Assembly: GCA_029204225.1 (NCBI GenBank)
Contig: CM055095.1
Span: 20,203,348 to 20,267,347, forward strand
Origin: Diphasiastrum complanatum
Taxonomy: Eukaryota > Streptophyta > Lycopodiopsida > Lycopodiales > Lycopodiaceae
Length of the DNA: 64,000 nt
Reading direction: 5' to 3'
The notes beneath the pieces are model-generated. The model was not told the DNA's origin, ran no database searches, and saw only the letters and a program-made list of their open reading frames with translations. Numbering within the stretch: position 1 is the first letter of the stretch; each line of letters starts with the position of its first letter. This document shows positions 47,081 through 59,078 of this stretch, piece after piece. A program made the translations under genes and the position numbers.

Positions 47081-48322
47081 TTATGGTTTTTGAATGGGTG
47101 GTGTTGTGGCCTCACTTACCATATCATCGTCGATTGTATCCCAGACTTCATCGGGATACAAGTCCCAAGTATATACTTTGGTTTTGGGCCTATATGCTTG
47201 TGTGTTTGGTACTTTGGATGTTAGTTGGACATGAGCCAACGGTCCTGGTGACTTGATCTCCTTAGAAATGACTTTGGACGGATAACGTTGAGCATCTAGA
47301 TAGAGGAGTACATGATCATCCGTCATTTCGACATCATCCATGGAAAGAATACCTTCTTCCGAAACATGGGTAGTAGAGACACTAGGTTCTCCTGGGTACC
47401 AAGCTATAGGAATGGGGTCTATCATCATAAGGGGAATGATGGGTGTGTCAATGTCCGTAGAAGATGGAAGAATATCCACATCTTCTGCAGCCGTTTCGAT
47501 ACGACATCGATTGGAATCTGCACAGTCCACAGTAGCTAGTGCATGACCCCAATTGATTATGTCTGTGGTTCGTGTATAGTGGCCTTTTGGTTGGATCGGG
47601 ACACTATCTGATTCGTCATATGTTGTAGCTGACCAATCATCGTATACCTTGGCGGGCTTGACATGGCCATTTGAGTCAACCGTGACTCGTTTATTGTGGT
47701 TGCCAATGGTAATTTTGTTGTTTTTCCAGTCTTGGACAACACCTGCCATCTGGAGCCAGGGTGTATCAAGAAGGAGTTTATATGTATTGGCATCTTCTAG
47801 TAGGTCTAAGATGACACAATCAATGATAAACTTGACACCTGTTATTCAAACTTTTATATTTGATAAATGACCAACAGGGTCGGTAACTCGTTGATCAGCC
47901 ATACGAAGTTTATATCGTGGTTGATCGAGGGTATTGAAGCCCCGTGACTTTGCCAATGACAAAGCCATTATGTTGACGCCTGATCCGCTATCGAGGATAG
48001 CAGATACTGCGGGATAATCTTTATAGGACAAGGGTAGTGTGATGATATTCCCCTTAGCAACACCTATATTCATCAAATTCATTGAAATCTGAGGAATTTC
48101 AGGAATCGTTTCTGGTTTTCGCTGTTCATCGGGAATAGGAGGCAGCTGAAAACTACGATGGATATAACGTTGAAGTTCGGTGAAGGATTTGATAGCACTA
48201 TGGAATGGCATTGTGAGTTGGACTTGCAGGAGGTCAGAAAATACTTCAAGTCCCTGGAAGGATTGCTCCTTTTTGGGGATATGAGCTAATAACGGACTGT
48301 TTGTATGTTTTTCCTCTCGCAA
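47081..48322 (-). pseudogene. Gypsy aspartic protease and linker
   Basis: The leftward frame 48322-47846 carries the retroviral-type protease (VSAILDSGSGVNIMALSLAK, YKLRMADQRVTDPVGHL). A stop separates it from frame 47749-47081, an acidic linker towards RT (TDIINWGHALATVDCADSNRC). The same linker type occurs in the gypsy fragment at 14.3-15.1 kb. The catalytic DSG is intact here. Confidence 0.8.
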
Positions 48323-48373
48323 AAATTCATCTCAAAATTTATTGTATTGTCTTTGTTCCACTTTTGGGTCTGG

Positions 48374-49549
48374 CTAATCTTTTGGTACTGTGGAGGCCGT
48401 CAAATGGCTTCCATGTGGGTCAGCTGATTGTCCATGGTTTTGCTGCTGTTCTTGTTGTTGGCGTTGTGCTCTAGTAAGAACTCTAACAGGTTCGGATGTG
48501 ATATGACGTGCTGGAAGGATCCTGTTAGGTTGTTTAGGACAGTCTTTGAAGTTGTGTTTGCGAACACAGTCGGGACATTCTGCATGGTATTGGTTTTTAA
48601 CTTTACAGTCAGCCATGAAATGTCCTGTTTCGCCACAGATAAAGCAACGGTTGCTCATGGGTCCGGTGGCGATAGCGTAACCATCTTGGATGGCTAGCTG
48701 AGTTGGGTTTTCTTGTGGTGTGGAATACTCAGCTTGTTTGCACGAGCATGAGTTGTCGGTTTGATACTGGTGATGGCTAGATGATGGAATTGATGTATCA
48801 GGATGATATGATTGACCGTAGGAGTTTTCTACCAGGTGTGTGTGTCCAGACTCTCGAGGATGTCTATTTTTTTGTGCTCCTAGATCCTGTTGTCCTCGTG
48901 GTGGTGGTCCTAAGAGTGCCAGCTGTTGTTGAGGTTGATGTCTAGGTTGTCTGGGCAACTCTTGTATATGGATCTGGTTGTTTCGTGGTGGATAGGACGT
49001 GTGTTGTTGCTGTGAAACAAATGGTTGTTGAGGAGGTTGATAATGTCCTCCTGATTGGTTGTGAGGCTAATTCCTCGGGTTATAATAGCAATAAAGGGAG
49101 GTATGCCCCATAAAGTCGCAGATTTCACATTTGATCAAGCAGGTATCTGGGACCAGTTGGTATGAAGGGCACTCATTGCCAGTGTGTGTACCTCGGCAGT
49201 GAGGGCACCACGTGTTCTCTCGTCTATGATGGCCAGTGGGTAACTGACCTAGCATCAAACTTTGGATAGAATTAAGAGTGTTTTGAAACTCTGTTGTGAG
49301 TTTCTCCATCTGTTGTTGGTGTTGCTGATTAAGCAACTCCATCTGTGTTTTCCATAACTGTTCTCGTGTTTCATCGTTTGGTCGAGCTTCTTGGAGAACA
49401 CGATGTGCTCTCCGTTCTCGTGGTTCCTCAACATATGAGCCCTTCTCTTCTTCTCGAATGGCATTAGACATGGCTTGTTTCAATGATGTATATTCATCAT
49501 TGGAACGAAGGTCATCCAAGACACTTTGCCAACTATAGAAAAACTTCAC
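48374..49549 (-). pseudogene. Gypsy gag with zinc knuckles, 5' truncated
   Basis: The leftward frame 49549-49067 (FFYSWQSVLDDLRSNDEYTS, a coiled Gln/Glu-rich stretch, then WCPHCRGTHTGNECPSYQ) and frame 48958-48374 (CFICGETGHFMADC, then CPDCVRKHNFKDCP) give a gag end with several Cys/His knuckles. The N-terminal capsid part is missing: the sequence is interrupted at about 49,530 by copia DNA of opposite orientation. A Gln-rich spacer lies between knuckles. Confidence 0.78.
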
Positions 49550-50642
49550 AGTGTATTAGTGGCTGAAGAGTGTAGGATGCTCCATGCAAAATCTAGGATG
49601 AGTTCCTTGTCTTTGCAGGATGGTGATGAGAAAGCCAATTTCTCATTCAAGGGCAAAAAGAAGACCAATGGAAAGAAGAAGCATCCAAAGGAGGCCAAAG
49701 ATCATTACTATGTTGTTGCAGGAAGACACGCGAAGGAACGAAGTTGCTAGTTCCTCAGCTGATTCTCACGCCTTGTACACCAACAATAGCACGACAAAGC
49801 AGTAGAAGAAGAAAGGCCCGAAGCAACTAAAGCCAAACCAGAAACCAACTTAGCACAAGGAACAGTCGAATTTGCAGACAAAGAAGAAGCTATTCTGCAG
49901 ATACTGCAAACGAAACAACCACGAAATACAAGACTACTGCATACTCCAAGCGAAGAACAACAACAAAGGGCGGTCGAATCAAGTGGCGAATGCAGCTGCA
50001 GAAGCTCCACAGCCTATTCAAAAAATGGATCATGATGCCTTCATGACCAATTATCAAGGAGCATCTGGCGATAGTTCTTGGCTCCTAGATTTCGGAGCCA
50101 CTCAGCACATGACTAGCCTCATTGGCTGTTTTGAGTCCTATACACCTTACAGTACTCAGAAATTAGTTCACCTTGGTGACAATAGCACACAAGCTATTAA
50201 AGGTGAAGGCACTGTAAAATTATGCTTTGCAAATGATCAGTCTAAGCTACTCTCTGAAGTCTTGTATGTACCAAAGTTATTTACGAATCTGTTCTCTGTA
50301 AGCAGAATCACAGATCTAGGACACAAAGTAGAATTCGAATGTGATCAGTTTAAAGTAGTTGATAGGACAGGCAAGATCCTAGCACTCGGAAAGAGTCATG
50401 GATACTTGTATAAATTAAGTCATTGCTTTTCTGCCTCTAGTCAGACTCTCAGTACTTCAATTCATTCAAATAAAGGTTTACTTTGGCATTATAGACTAGG
50501 TCATTCAAATCATGTTGTTGTACAACAAATGTCTAGACAATCTATTGTTCTTGATCTCGACTATCCTCGCAAAAAAGTTGAGTTATCTGTTTGTCAAGAC
50601 TGTCTAGTTGGTAAACAAACTAGGAAAGCAGCATGTTGCTAG
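49527..50642 (+). pseudogene. Copia gag, protease and pre-integrase
   Basis: The rightward gag tail is followed by a zinc-knuckle-like CRYCKRNNHEIQDYC (49914 on) with an extra residue before the last Cys. The protease region is SSWLLDFGATQHMT, in which the usual DSG box reads DFG. The pre-integrase is LLWHYRLGHSNHVVVQQMSR with CQDCLVGKQTRKAACC. An in-frame stop at 49748-49750 separates the gag and protease parts. The altered protease box points to an inactive copy. Confidence 0.8.
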
Positions 50643-51632
50643 AGGATTGCTAGATGTTGTACATTCAGATATTTGTGGCCCGATGAAAAATCCTTTGTTG
50701 AAGGATGCCAAGTATTTTATAACCTTTATTGACGAATTCTCCAAAAGAACGATGGTGTATTTCATAAAGAAGAAATCAGAAGCCTTCAACTACTTCAAAA
50801 GGAGCGTGCAGAAAAGGAGACTGAAAGGATGATCAAGGCCCTAAGGTCAGACAACGGTGGAGAATATATCTCTGTCAAGTTTAAGGAGTACTGCCAACGC
50901 CAAGGCATTGAACAACAATTCATCACTCCTTACAGTCCTCAGTCTAATGGCTTAGCTGAGAGGAAGAACCGTACTTTGGTCGAATCTACTAAGTGTATGC
51001 TATTGCATGCATCGTTGCCCAAGAGATTCTGGGCTGAAGCTGTCTCCACTGCAGCTTACGTCCAAAATAGATGTTCAACCAAGGCCCTCTCAGACAAGAC
51101 ACCCCACGAGGTGTGGACAGGCTCTAAGCCTTCTTTGAAGAACCTAAGAGTGTTCGGGTGCATTGCCTACGCGTAGATCCCAAAAGACACAAGGAAGAAA
51201 TTGGACTTCCAAAGTCTCAAGACCATCCTGATCGGATATACTTTGTCTGATAACACCTACAAGTTGTACGATCCTGATACCCAACAAATCTTGTATAGCC
51301 GAGATACAGTCTTTATCGAGGATCAGTTTGTCGACCTCAAAGACAAGGATATTACTCAAGAAGGACCTACATCTCCTACCATTGACACGACAAACCGAGC
51401 TTCTGGCTCAGGCGTGTCTATTGTTGACCCACTTCGAGACAACAAATCAGACAAAGATGTTGTTGCTACCCAACAACAAGTCCCAGGAGCAGTTCGTCAG
51501 TTGAATCCTCCCCGAAGATCAAGCCGAGTGCGCACACAGCCCACAAGGTATATTCCTGAGTCTGCCTGTCTCTTAATGCATGAACCGACGACAATCGAAA
51601 AGGCACTTATCCAACCAGACTCTGATCTCTAG
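50608..51632 (+). pseudogene. Copia integrase and C-terminal linker
   Basis: Frame 50608-50832 has DVVHSDICGPMKNPLLKD and YFITFIDEFSKRTMVYFIKK (first catalytic Asp). Frame 50829-51176 has ALRSDNGGEYISVKFKEYC and FITPYSPQSNGLAERKNRTL (second Asp and final Glu). Frame 51201-51632 has the linker (IGYTLSDNTYKLYDPDTQQI, RRSSRVRTQPTRYIPES). A stop after CIAYA and a frame overlap at 50829 break the reading frame. All three catalytic residues (D, D, E) are visible. Confidence 0.82.
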
Positions 51633-52302
51633 AGAGAAGCCATGGACAGAGAGTATTCCTCTCTGATCAAGAATCAGACATGATCATTAGTCGAAGCTCC
51701 TATTGGCTGCAATATTATTGATTGCAAATGGATCTTTAAGATCAAATATAATACCAATGGAGCAATTGATCGAAGGAAGGCTAGACTAGTAGCACGACAA
51801 TTCACCCAGATCCCGAATGTTGACTATAGTGAGTCTTTTAGTCCAGTCGTCAAACATTCGTCGATCCGAATGCTCTTGTCTTATCTTCAGCTACCGACCT
51901 CCAAGTACATCAACTTGATGTACAAACAGCCCATCTGAACGGAGTTATACAAGAAGATATCTACATGATCCACCCAAAGGATACATTCTGGAAGGCATGA
52001 AGAATCATAACTGTAAACTCCACAAAGCACTGTACGGCTTAAAACAGTCTGCCAGAGCTTGGTTTCAAAGGATCAACACATTCCTCATTGAACAAGGATT
52101 CAAACCAAGCACTGCTGATTGCAATGTTTATTCAAGGTCAGTGCAACAATGCTTCATTATCATCACCCTGTACGTTGATGATACGTTGCTCTTCAGCAAC
52201 AATACCAAAATGGTCAAGGATGCAAAACAGATGCTGTTCTCAGAATTCGACATGACTGATCTGGGCGAAGCTCACTTCTGTCTAGATGGGCGCCTCCAAG
52301 AG
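51633..52302 (+). pseudogene. Copia reverse transcriptase, 3' truncated
   Basis: Rightward REAMDREYSSLIKNQT, CKWIFKIKYNTNGAIDRRKA and VDYSESFSPVVKHSSIRMLL are followed, after frame breaks, by KLHKALYGLKQSARAWFQRI and the catalytic LYVDDTLLF (51997-52302). The ORF ends at GRLQE and joins unrelated DNA. RNase H is missing. Confidence 0.8.
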
Positions 52303-52529
52303 TAAGCTAGCATGAGGAAGAATGAGAAGAGAGAAGCAAAGTGGGGATTTTGGTAGTGATGTCTCTCTTATATAGACTTTTGATGGAATGAAAATTGGAG
52401 AAAAAGTGTACATTTGAAATTTGAACTTTGTCAAAAAAAACACATATATCATACGGTAACTAATAAGCCCATTTATCATGGTCATAAACACACTGACATG
52501 GTAAAGCTATATAGTTGCGAGCATTGTGC

Positions 52530-52651
<122 letters not shown>

Positions 52652-52706
52652 CAAACCCGCAGTCAGTGAATCTCTTAGGGGGCAGCTAGTCCCCCCTAAG
52701 GGAAAG

Positions 52707-54109
52707 CTAACTGTCTGCCAAGGAAGAGTAAATACTTGTAGGCAGCTCAAAAGATAGTCCAGAAAAAGTTTCTTGTGTCAGCAATCTATCTATGAGCAAA
52801 CATAATTTGTCTTTTAGAAAGCCGTTTTTCTGAAAAGCACCAATAAGAGTTTTAACTTTCATTAGAGATGTCTGCTGCTTATTACAGCAATACATAGCCG
52901 CAATAACCTGAGATATGATGATTTTATAGGAATTATACATTGGTCTATTGGAAGCCAAGTGTATGTATTGCACAAATTTAAAGGGCAAATCTCTTCTTTT
53001 GTTGTATTTAGAAAGGAGTACCTCACCATTTATCGGATTAAAAGAAATGGTAATGTTTAAAAAGTTTACCGTGTTGTTGGCCATGTTGCTTTTATCCATA
53101 TTGAGATATTCCAAGGGGTAAATCCAGAATGGCATTAGCCACATTGTAAATGCACGTATGTTGCAACATAATATGATTAAGTCCTTTTTCTAATGATTTT
53201 TTGAGGTACATACTTCTAATTATATTGCAATCCGTTGTAAGTACATGATCAAATTTATCCAAAATGAACTTTTCAAAACGTTTCAAAGAAGCACAAGAAC
53301 ATGAAGCCAAATTTTCAATCTCAAAATTGCAAAAAGCATCAAACGGAAAATACCATTCACTTTTGATGTTCGGCATGTAAGACCAAGCAAACACAATATC
53401 ATGGAAGGACTCATGTATAAGGCCAAAGATCTGTAGTAAAATGCGAGTGTAAAAGTGTCTCACATGAATTGTCTTAAACATTCTATTGCAGTAGCGTAAA
53501 TGTAAAAAGATCTTTGACTTGTCCTTGTGCGTGTTGAGTTGTAGTTGATCCACCACATTCCTAGTAAGAGTTCTTCTGTCTAGAATCTCGTCACCCTGCG
53601 AGCCAGTTAATCCTTGTAAAAATTCTTTTTTTTAACCGATAAATATTCTTTTGCAGCACTGCCTTGCCCCTCCTTACCTTTGTAACTGTAAACCTCTTTC
53701 TTTTTCTCATATTCTATCCAAACACCATCAAACTCGGATTGTTTAGGTTGAAAGAACTGGGCCTTTTATTAGAGTTTTGAAAGAATATATCTTGGAGAGA
53801 AGAGAAACTTGGTCTTTTGAGTAGGCGTTTGATTTCTCTAATGTTTTTCGCATCACCAAGGTTGGCAAGTAGTTTGGCATAGGGGTTTGCGGCTAACTCT
53901 ATAGATGCATCAATCATCTGTTGGCGTATAAAGAGGAAAGTGAGGTGTGACTTGACTACGTCTCTAGCAGGTTTGTGTAGCCAAAGGAAAAATGCATTCA
54001 ACTGATTTTGCAAGGATGCACCAGGAAAATCCTTATTCAGATTGTTTATTATGAACCAGACAACATGATCAAACCAAACAATAGAAGAGCTATTTCTTGC
54101 ACTTGTCAC
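52707..54109 (-). pseudogene. Penelope-like reverse transcriptase remnant lacking the RT core
   Basis: Leftward pieces: 54109-53714 (FDHVVWFIINNLNKDFPGAS, a helical N-terminal part), 53556-53092 (FEKFILDKFDHVLTTDCNII and LKKSLEKGLNHIM) and 53144-52707 (NTVNFLNITISFNPINGEVL, LLSKYNKRRDLPFKFVQYIH, ASNRP). The KGLNHI phrase resembles the N-terminal motif of Penelope-like RTs. FLNITISFNP with a following YxH box resembles the region after the catalytic YxDD box (thumb side). The catalytic box itself is absent: the two pieces join at about 53,100 with almost no space, so the core was deleted. The GIY-YIG domain of many Penelope elements is not seen. The assignment is by eye. Confidence 0.42.
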
Positions 54110-54415
54110 CGACTATCCTTTGGTCAGAATAGTATCAAATCTTTACCTTACGTGGATTCATAGACTAACAAAGGCTTTTTTTTCATGGTTTAGTCCTCAT
54201 GTTGGTTCCAGAATGTTGTTGATCTTGGTTACGGGGAGCCCCTTCCTCCCCCTAATCGATTCATACAAACTTTGATCTGTTGTATGAAAAGAGTTGTGAT
54301 GTTACATAGTTTTATTATTGAAACTGATCGTGCTACTTGTAATGTTGCTGGACCAGAAGATAAAGTGCTCTGTATGATTGATCTCTTGGATACCTGACAT
54401 TGGGTAAAAATTTAC

Positions 54416-55131
54416 ATGGATTATGGCAAAAACCGTATTGACCCTTTCGGTATTGTGGAAAATTTTGCTGCTAATCTGGCTAATCTTGCTGATAAATATG
54501 AGGAGGAAGAGAGATTTTATAACCAAAATATAAGAAAAGTCTTTGTCTGTCTTGAAAAAGAAAATGATTCCTTGTTTTCCGAACCAGCACCTACCATTCT
54601 TAAGACACCCCTCTCTCCACACCCTCTTGTTTTCCTAGATGAGTTGGACGAAGATAGCGCTTCGCAACTTGAAATCTTCTCGCAAGATATATGTGACATT
54701 GGAGACCAATCTACCTTCGAGTTCTACCAAGCTAAAAATTGTCAAATTCCTATGGTCCATAGCCATACTATTGATGAGTTCAAATATGCACATACAGACT
54801 TTGGAGCCTACCCACTGTAAACTTTCTAGCTCCCATGCCCATGGAACTTTGGATTTTACTTGCACATATGACTGATAAAGAAGTAGAAGCTTGCAGACTT
54901 TCCGCTCTAAATAAGAATACTTCACTTGAGACACATGTCGCCTTTGACAACATCATTCACATGAACCTTTTTGAACCCTCTCGTTGCCCTTCTGTGCAAA
55001 CCTGGGCTCGAGTTTGTGGACACTTTGACACCGGCTTCAGCACAATGAATATGCACCAGCCCAGAATTTGGAATTGGAAGAAACCATTTTTCAAATGTAG
55101 AACACCACAAGGATGCACAGAGAGAGATTAA
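54416..55131 (+). CDS. Two unrecognised adjacent open frames
   Basis: Frames 54416-54820 (134 codons: MDYGKNRIDPFGIVENFA, NDSLFSEPAPTILKTP, DIGDQSTFEFYQAKN) and 54835-55131 (98 codons: TDKEVEACRLSALNKNTSLE, NLFEPSRCPSVQTWARVCGH) are open and protein-like on the same strand, in different frames. They share no motif I recognise. They could be exons of one decayed gene or parts of an element next to the Penelope-like remnant, which reads the other way. Confidence 0.3.
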
Positions 55132-56795
55132 CGAAACATAGCTCCTCTTGCCAAAGCAAGACCAAATCTTTTGAGACCTTTATTCATAATCCAACAAGGT
55201 AAAACATAGCTGAAAGCATACAATACTTCAAAGAAAGAAAGCACCGTATAGCGGAACAAATTTCAAGACATCCAGCTAGTACTTGCCACCATCTCACCAC
55301 ACAAAACCGCACAAGTTCGCATAGTGAGAAAGACAGGTGTCAACGCTGAATGTCAATTGTTATCCATGTCCAAAATAAGTTTAGCAACTTAACAACTTAA
55401 ATATTTGATAATAAAATGCAGTCCAATCTTCCCTATGGAACACATAATTATTAGCGATAGACTTTCCTATATTATCACCGTATCAGTCTTATGGTACTAG
55501 TCCGTATCCATTTATAAAGTAGACACTTATGTATTTGAAAAACAACTGCATTATATAAGTTGCAATTTGCAAACGAGAGGTAGCATGGAACGACACTCAG
55601 ATATGGGGCAAATCCATGCCATCCCAATATCTGAATCCATGATAGGCATAATACCATTTTCGAAACTCTTGAGCATATCTATGCTTTCCAAGAATACACC
55701 AGCTATCGCCCAGTTTCATAAAATTTTAAAATTATGAATCTTTTTATTATATTATTTCTAGTACGTGTTTTAGCCAAGTATTTTACCATGACATTTATAA
55801 TAGGATTAGGACAGATATGTGCCATACCAATCCCTACAAATGTGGCAATCCCTTGTACAAATCCATGTACCTTAAGGCCATGTAGGTTATCAATACATGT
55901 ATTATTGTTCTTAAGACTCACCTATTGCAAAAAAAATGGCACAGTCATCATCTGTGTAGCCCAAGTTTATATATGGGTGTTTATCATTGCTAAACGAGAG
56001 GTATAAATACGATAGTTTAAGCTATTTCATTATAAGTGTAAGCCATTACCATCTCCTATAACCATTCCTACGCATGAATATTTCCAATTCTATACCCCAT
56101 TACCTTTTTCGTAAACCAATACACGAGGCGAAGTGTCGCAATACTAATCTGAATAGATGTCGCGTGAGAATCTTGTGAGGAAGCCATATTTGTTTACGAA
56201 TGATACTTCCTTCGGAGACTGGTAATAGAAGTTTTTCAAGTCTAGTTTTTGCCACAACAATAATAGCATGAAAAGCATTGCTAATTGTACTACATTTTCA
56301 TTACAAAATGAATTCTCTGCTTTTAGAGTTTTTTTTTATTGAACTACATTGAATAATGGATTTGCAAGAGGTGTAAATACTTTTTAGGCAAACTCACATT
56401 CAAATCTCCAGGTGCTCTTCCAAACTTCTCAATTCCTCTCAATGTTTGATGTCTATGGACAATGAAGTTGCGCCTGCACCTCAACTTACAAATCGTGACT
56501 TGGAGGGCTGAACAAGATCACCCAGCCACTATCATCAAGAACTATCCAAGCTTGCCCCCAACAACTTATCTGGCCATGTATTCCATGTTGACCCCATAAC
56601 AACGCCCTCCGCAATGTAATGTGTCAGAAGGTCAATTAGTATAAGGTCGATAGAGTACGTAGCCCTCTTATGCTTTCTTGATCTACGAGATGTGCAATTT
56701 CTTTCCATGAATCTCTTCATCTTGCAAATTTGTCTTATTGGACAACCCAACATACATGGTGGTCAAGTCAACAAGAAGTACTTCAACGTTGGACT
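55132..56795. other. Non-coding stretch, no gene supported
   Basis: Short frames only (up to 98 codons). A leftward frame at 56753-56535 (FMERNCTSRRSRKHKRATYS, LLTHYIAEGVVMGSTW) is protein-like and could be a retroelement gag scrap. It is not placed in any family. Confidence 0.4.
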
Positions 56796-56796
56796 T

Positions 56797-57180
56797 GACT
56801 TGCATCTTCATAACATGATGGCTCTTCAAGCTTTGTGGTTAGAAAAGAGTAAGAGGTAGAAGGAGTTGTGTCTTCCCTTTGCTTCCCTTTCTCAAAGTAT
56901 GTGAGCCTTCAAGGCTCGGCCTTGCTCCTTGTGGATCTTCTCGGCCCCTTTGGAACTTGATTTTGATCTTCCAAAAGATCATTTTCAAGAGGCTCCTCCT
57001 CGGGTGTTGCATTTGGAGACATCACCTGAAAGACTAGATGCATTTGGAGACATCTTATAACTTTGAGATTCATCAAATAAGACATCCTTGCTAACTTTTA
57101 CTCTGCTTGAAATATGATCAAATATCCTATATCCTTTGCTATTTTCACTATAGCCTACAAATATTCCTTTGAAGTTTTTC
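56797..57180 (-). mobile_element. Scrap of the 15.9-22.1 kb copia family (linker region)
   Basis: The leftward frame 57185-56985 (FKGIFVGYSENSKGYRIFDH, ASKDVLF-like VSKDVLFDESQSYKMSPNAS) and the following DNA align with 18258-18625 of the copia element. It contains a small internal duplication of gatgcatttggagacatc. Neither LTR nor catalytic regions are attached. It is the third piece of this family in the window. Confidence 0.8.
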
Positions 57181-57475
57181 ATCACAAAAATCGAGTTTTT
57201 TTAGCTTGTTAGTGGTAGTTAGTGTGGATTAGAGTTAGTGGGGGGTGGATTAGTGTTATAACTGTAGATTAGAACACCCCTTGCTTTAAATTTTTTTTTT
57301 TAAAAAAAATCAGAAAACATGAAAAATTTGTTTTTGGCGGGAAAATAGGTGAGAAAAACATCTTAGAGGCAATAAATTTTTACTGCTTTGAAACTAATCC
57401 TTGCCCCTTTGACAGTACCTTCTAGACACTGTTTAGAACCTATGTATAAACAACCACAAAAAAATAGCCATCAAA

Positions 57476-58230
57476 TTTGTATTTTCTCTCCATTTCTTGG
57501 GAAAGAACCTTCGCACACCTGGATTTAGCTAAACCTGTATCAGAGGAGGCTACTATCATCTCGACGAACGTTATCTCTCTAGGATCTGAGAGAAAACTAC
57601 CAAAAATAGCAAAAAAGCCATAAAATTTGTATTTTCTCTCTATCCCCTGGGAAATAACCTTCGCCCACCTGAATCTAGCTAAACCTGTATTAGAAGAAGC
57701 TACTACCAGCTCGAAAAACGTTCTCTCACTAGGATCTAAGACAAAACTACCAAAAATAACAAAAAAAGCCATAAAATTTGTATTTTCTCTTCATCCCCTA
57801 GGAAATAGCCTTTGTGCACCTGGATTTAGCTAAACCTGTATGAGAGGAGGCTACTATCAGCTCGGCAAAGGTTATCTCTTTAGGATCTGAGAGAAAACTG
57901 CCAAAAATAGCAAAAAAAGCCATAAAATTTGGATTTTCTCTTTATCCCCTGAGAAATAACCTTCGACCACCTGGATTTAGCTAAACTTGTATCATAGGAG
58001 GCTACTATCAGCTTTACAAACGTTCTCTGTCTAGGATCTGAGAGAAAACTGCCAAAAATAGCAAAAAAGCCATAAAATTTGTATGTTCTCTCCATCCCCT
58101 GGAAATAACCTTTGCCCACCTGGATTTAGCTAAATCTGTATCATAGAAGGCTACTGTCAGCTCGGAGAACGTTCTCTCTCTAGGATCTGAGAGAAAACTG
58201 CCAAAAATAGCAAAAAAACCCAAAATATAT
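57476..58230. repeat. Satellite with a 150-151 bp unit, five copies
   Basis: A recurring block (tttgtattttctctccatcc, then cacctggatttagctaaacc, ctactatcagctcg and gttctctc, ctgagagaaaactgccaaaa) starts at 57476, 57626, 57777, 57928 and 58078, giving a period of 150-151 bp. A degraded sixth copy starts near 58227. Open frames on the minus strand inside it (SFLSDPRERTF and similar) simply repeat with the satellite and are not counted as genes. Confidence 0.9.
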
Positions 58231-58560
58231 ATATTTTTTTGGTTTTTTGAGATTTGCTCTGAATTAACCTTCACTGAGATTTTTATAGTTAGATCTAATC
58301 CCGATCTGGCTTCTGTGGAATTTTTGTGATAATCCAATGGACAGATCTAGAAAGTTCTATGAAAAAGTGCTGAAAAGTGCTCAAAAATTGAGGTTTTTCA
58401 AGATCCTGCAGAAATTGTCCATCAACAACCCTCTCAGACCTCATAATAGCTAGATCTTGTCTATATCCAGATTCTCTGGGAAGGGCATAGGTTAGATGCA
58501 CTCCGATCTGAAGAAATCTTAGAAAAACCACAAAAAACCGCTAAAAATGGGCAAAAATAC

Positions 58561-59078
58561 ACTAAAAATGATCATGTTATCTTAATTTTCCTAAATCTGA
58601 CGGTTCAAAACTCAATCCAAAATGGTAATAGTTGAATTATACTGTGTTGTAGCTACTATCAGACTTTGTTTTTTAATCCCGATTGATCGTTCATAATGTT
58701 GACCGATACGGGAGAAGTTATAATCCAATTGTTTGTTTTTATTTTTTTATTATCCCGAGCATTCAGTATCTTAAGGGAATATTCTATAGTACCAAATAGC
58801 TAAGCCTATTTATACTATAATTATTACTCCGTTTATACGTTGGACATTTAGTTATTGCATGACGACGAACGTCTTTTCTGTTGACACGTGTACCCATAAA
58901 ACTATGTGCCACCTTTATTGCTAATAATCTGATCATTTCGCTACTTGCTCTGAGTTCCACGTCATTTTGCATTTACCTCATCAGCACTCGCGATCAAGCT
59001 TTCAAATTTTATGCTTATATACTTGCTCTTGTGTGCTACTGCTCTCTATTGTGATCAATTGTTGCTAACTCGCGATCA
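58561..59078. other. Non-coding stretch
   Basis: AT-rich DNA between the satellite region and the ORF at 59079. No motif or repeat was recognised. Confidence 0.4.

Larger units (their letters stand above)
44030..49549 (-). mobile_element. Ty3/gypsy retrotransposon internal region, leftward
   Basis: The leftward order gag, zinc knuckle, protease, linker, RT, RNase H, integrase is that of Ty3/gypsy. Frames are broken at several points and the RT box is altered. The 5' end is cut at about 49,530-49,549, where a rightward copia element begins, so the 5' LTR and primer site are missing. No 3' LTR was recognised directly after the integrase end. Minisatellites and a long ORF follow instead. Confidence 0.85.
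49527..52302 (+). mobile_element. Ty1/copia element, rightward, truncated at both ends
   Basis: This is a different copia lineage from the one at 15.9-22.1 kb. It starts inside gag (PTIEKLHSVLVAEECRMLHA) against the gypsy gag, and ends just after the RT core (MTDLGEAHFCLDGRLQE) at 52302. RNase H and both LTRs are absent. The region contains several frame breaks. Confidence 0.85.

Noticed and set aside
57440-58337. Several leftward frames of 79-110 codons with SFLSDPRERTF-type phrases
   Set aside because: They recur with the 151-bp satellite and are not independent genes.
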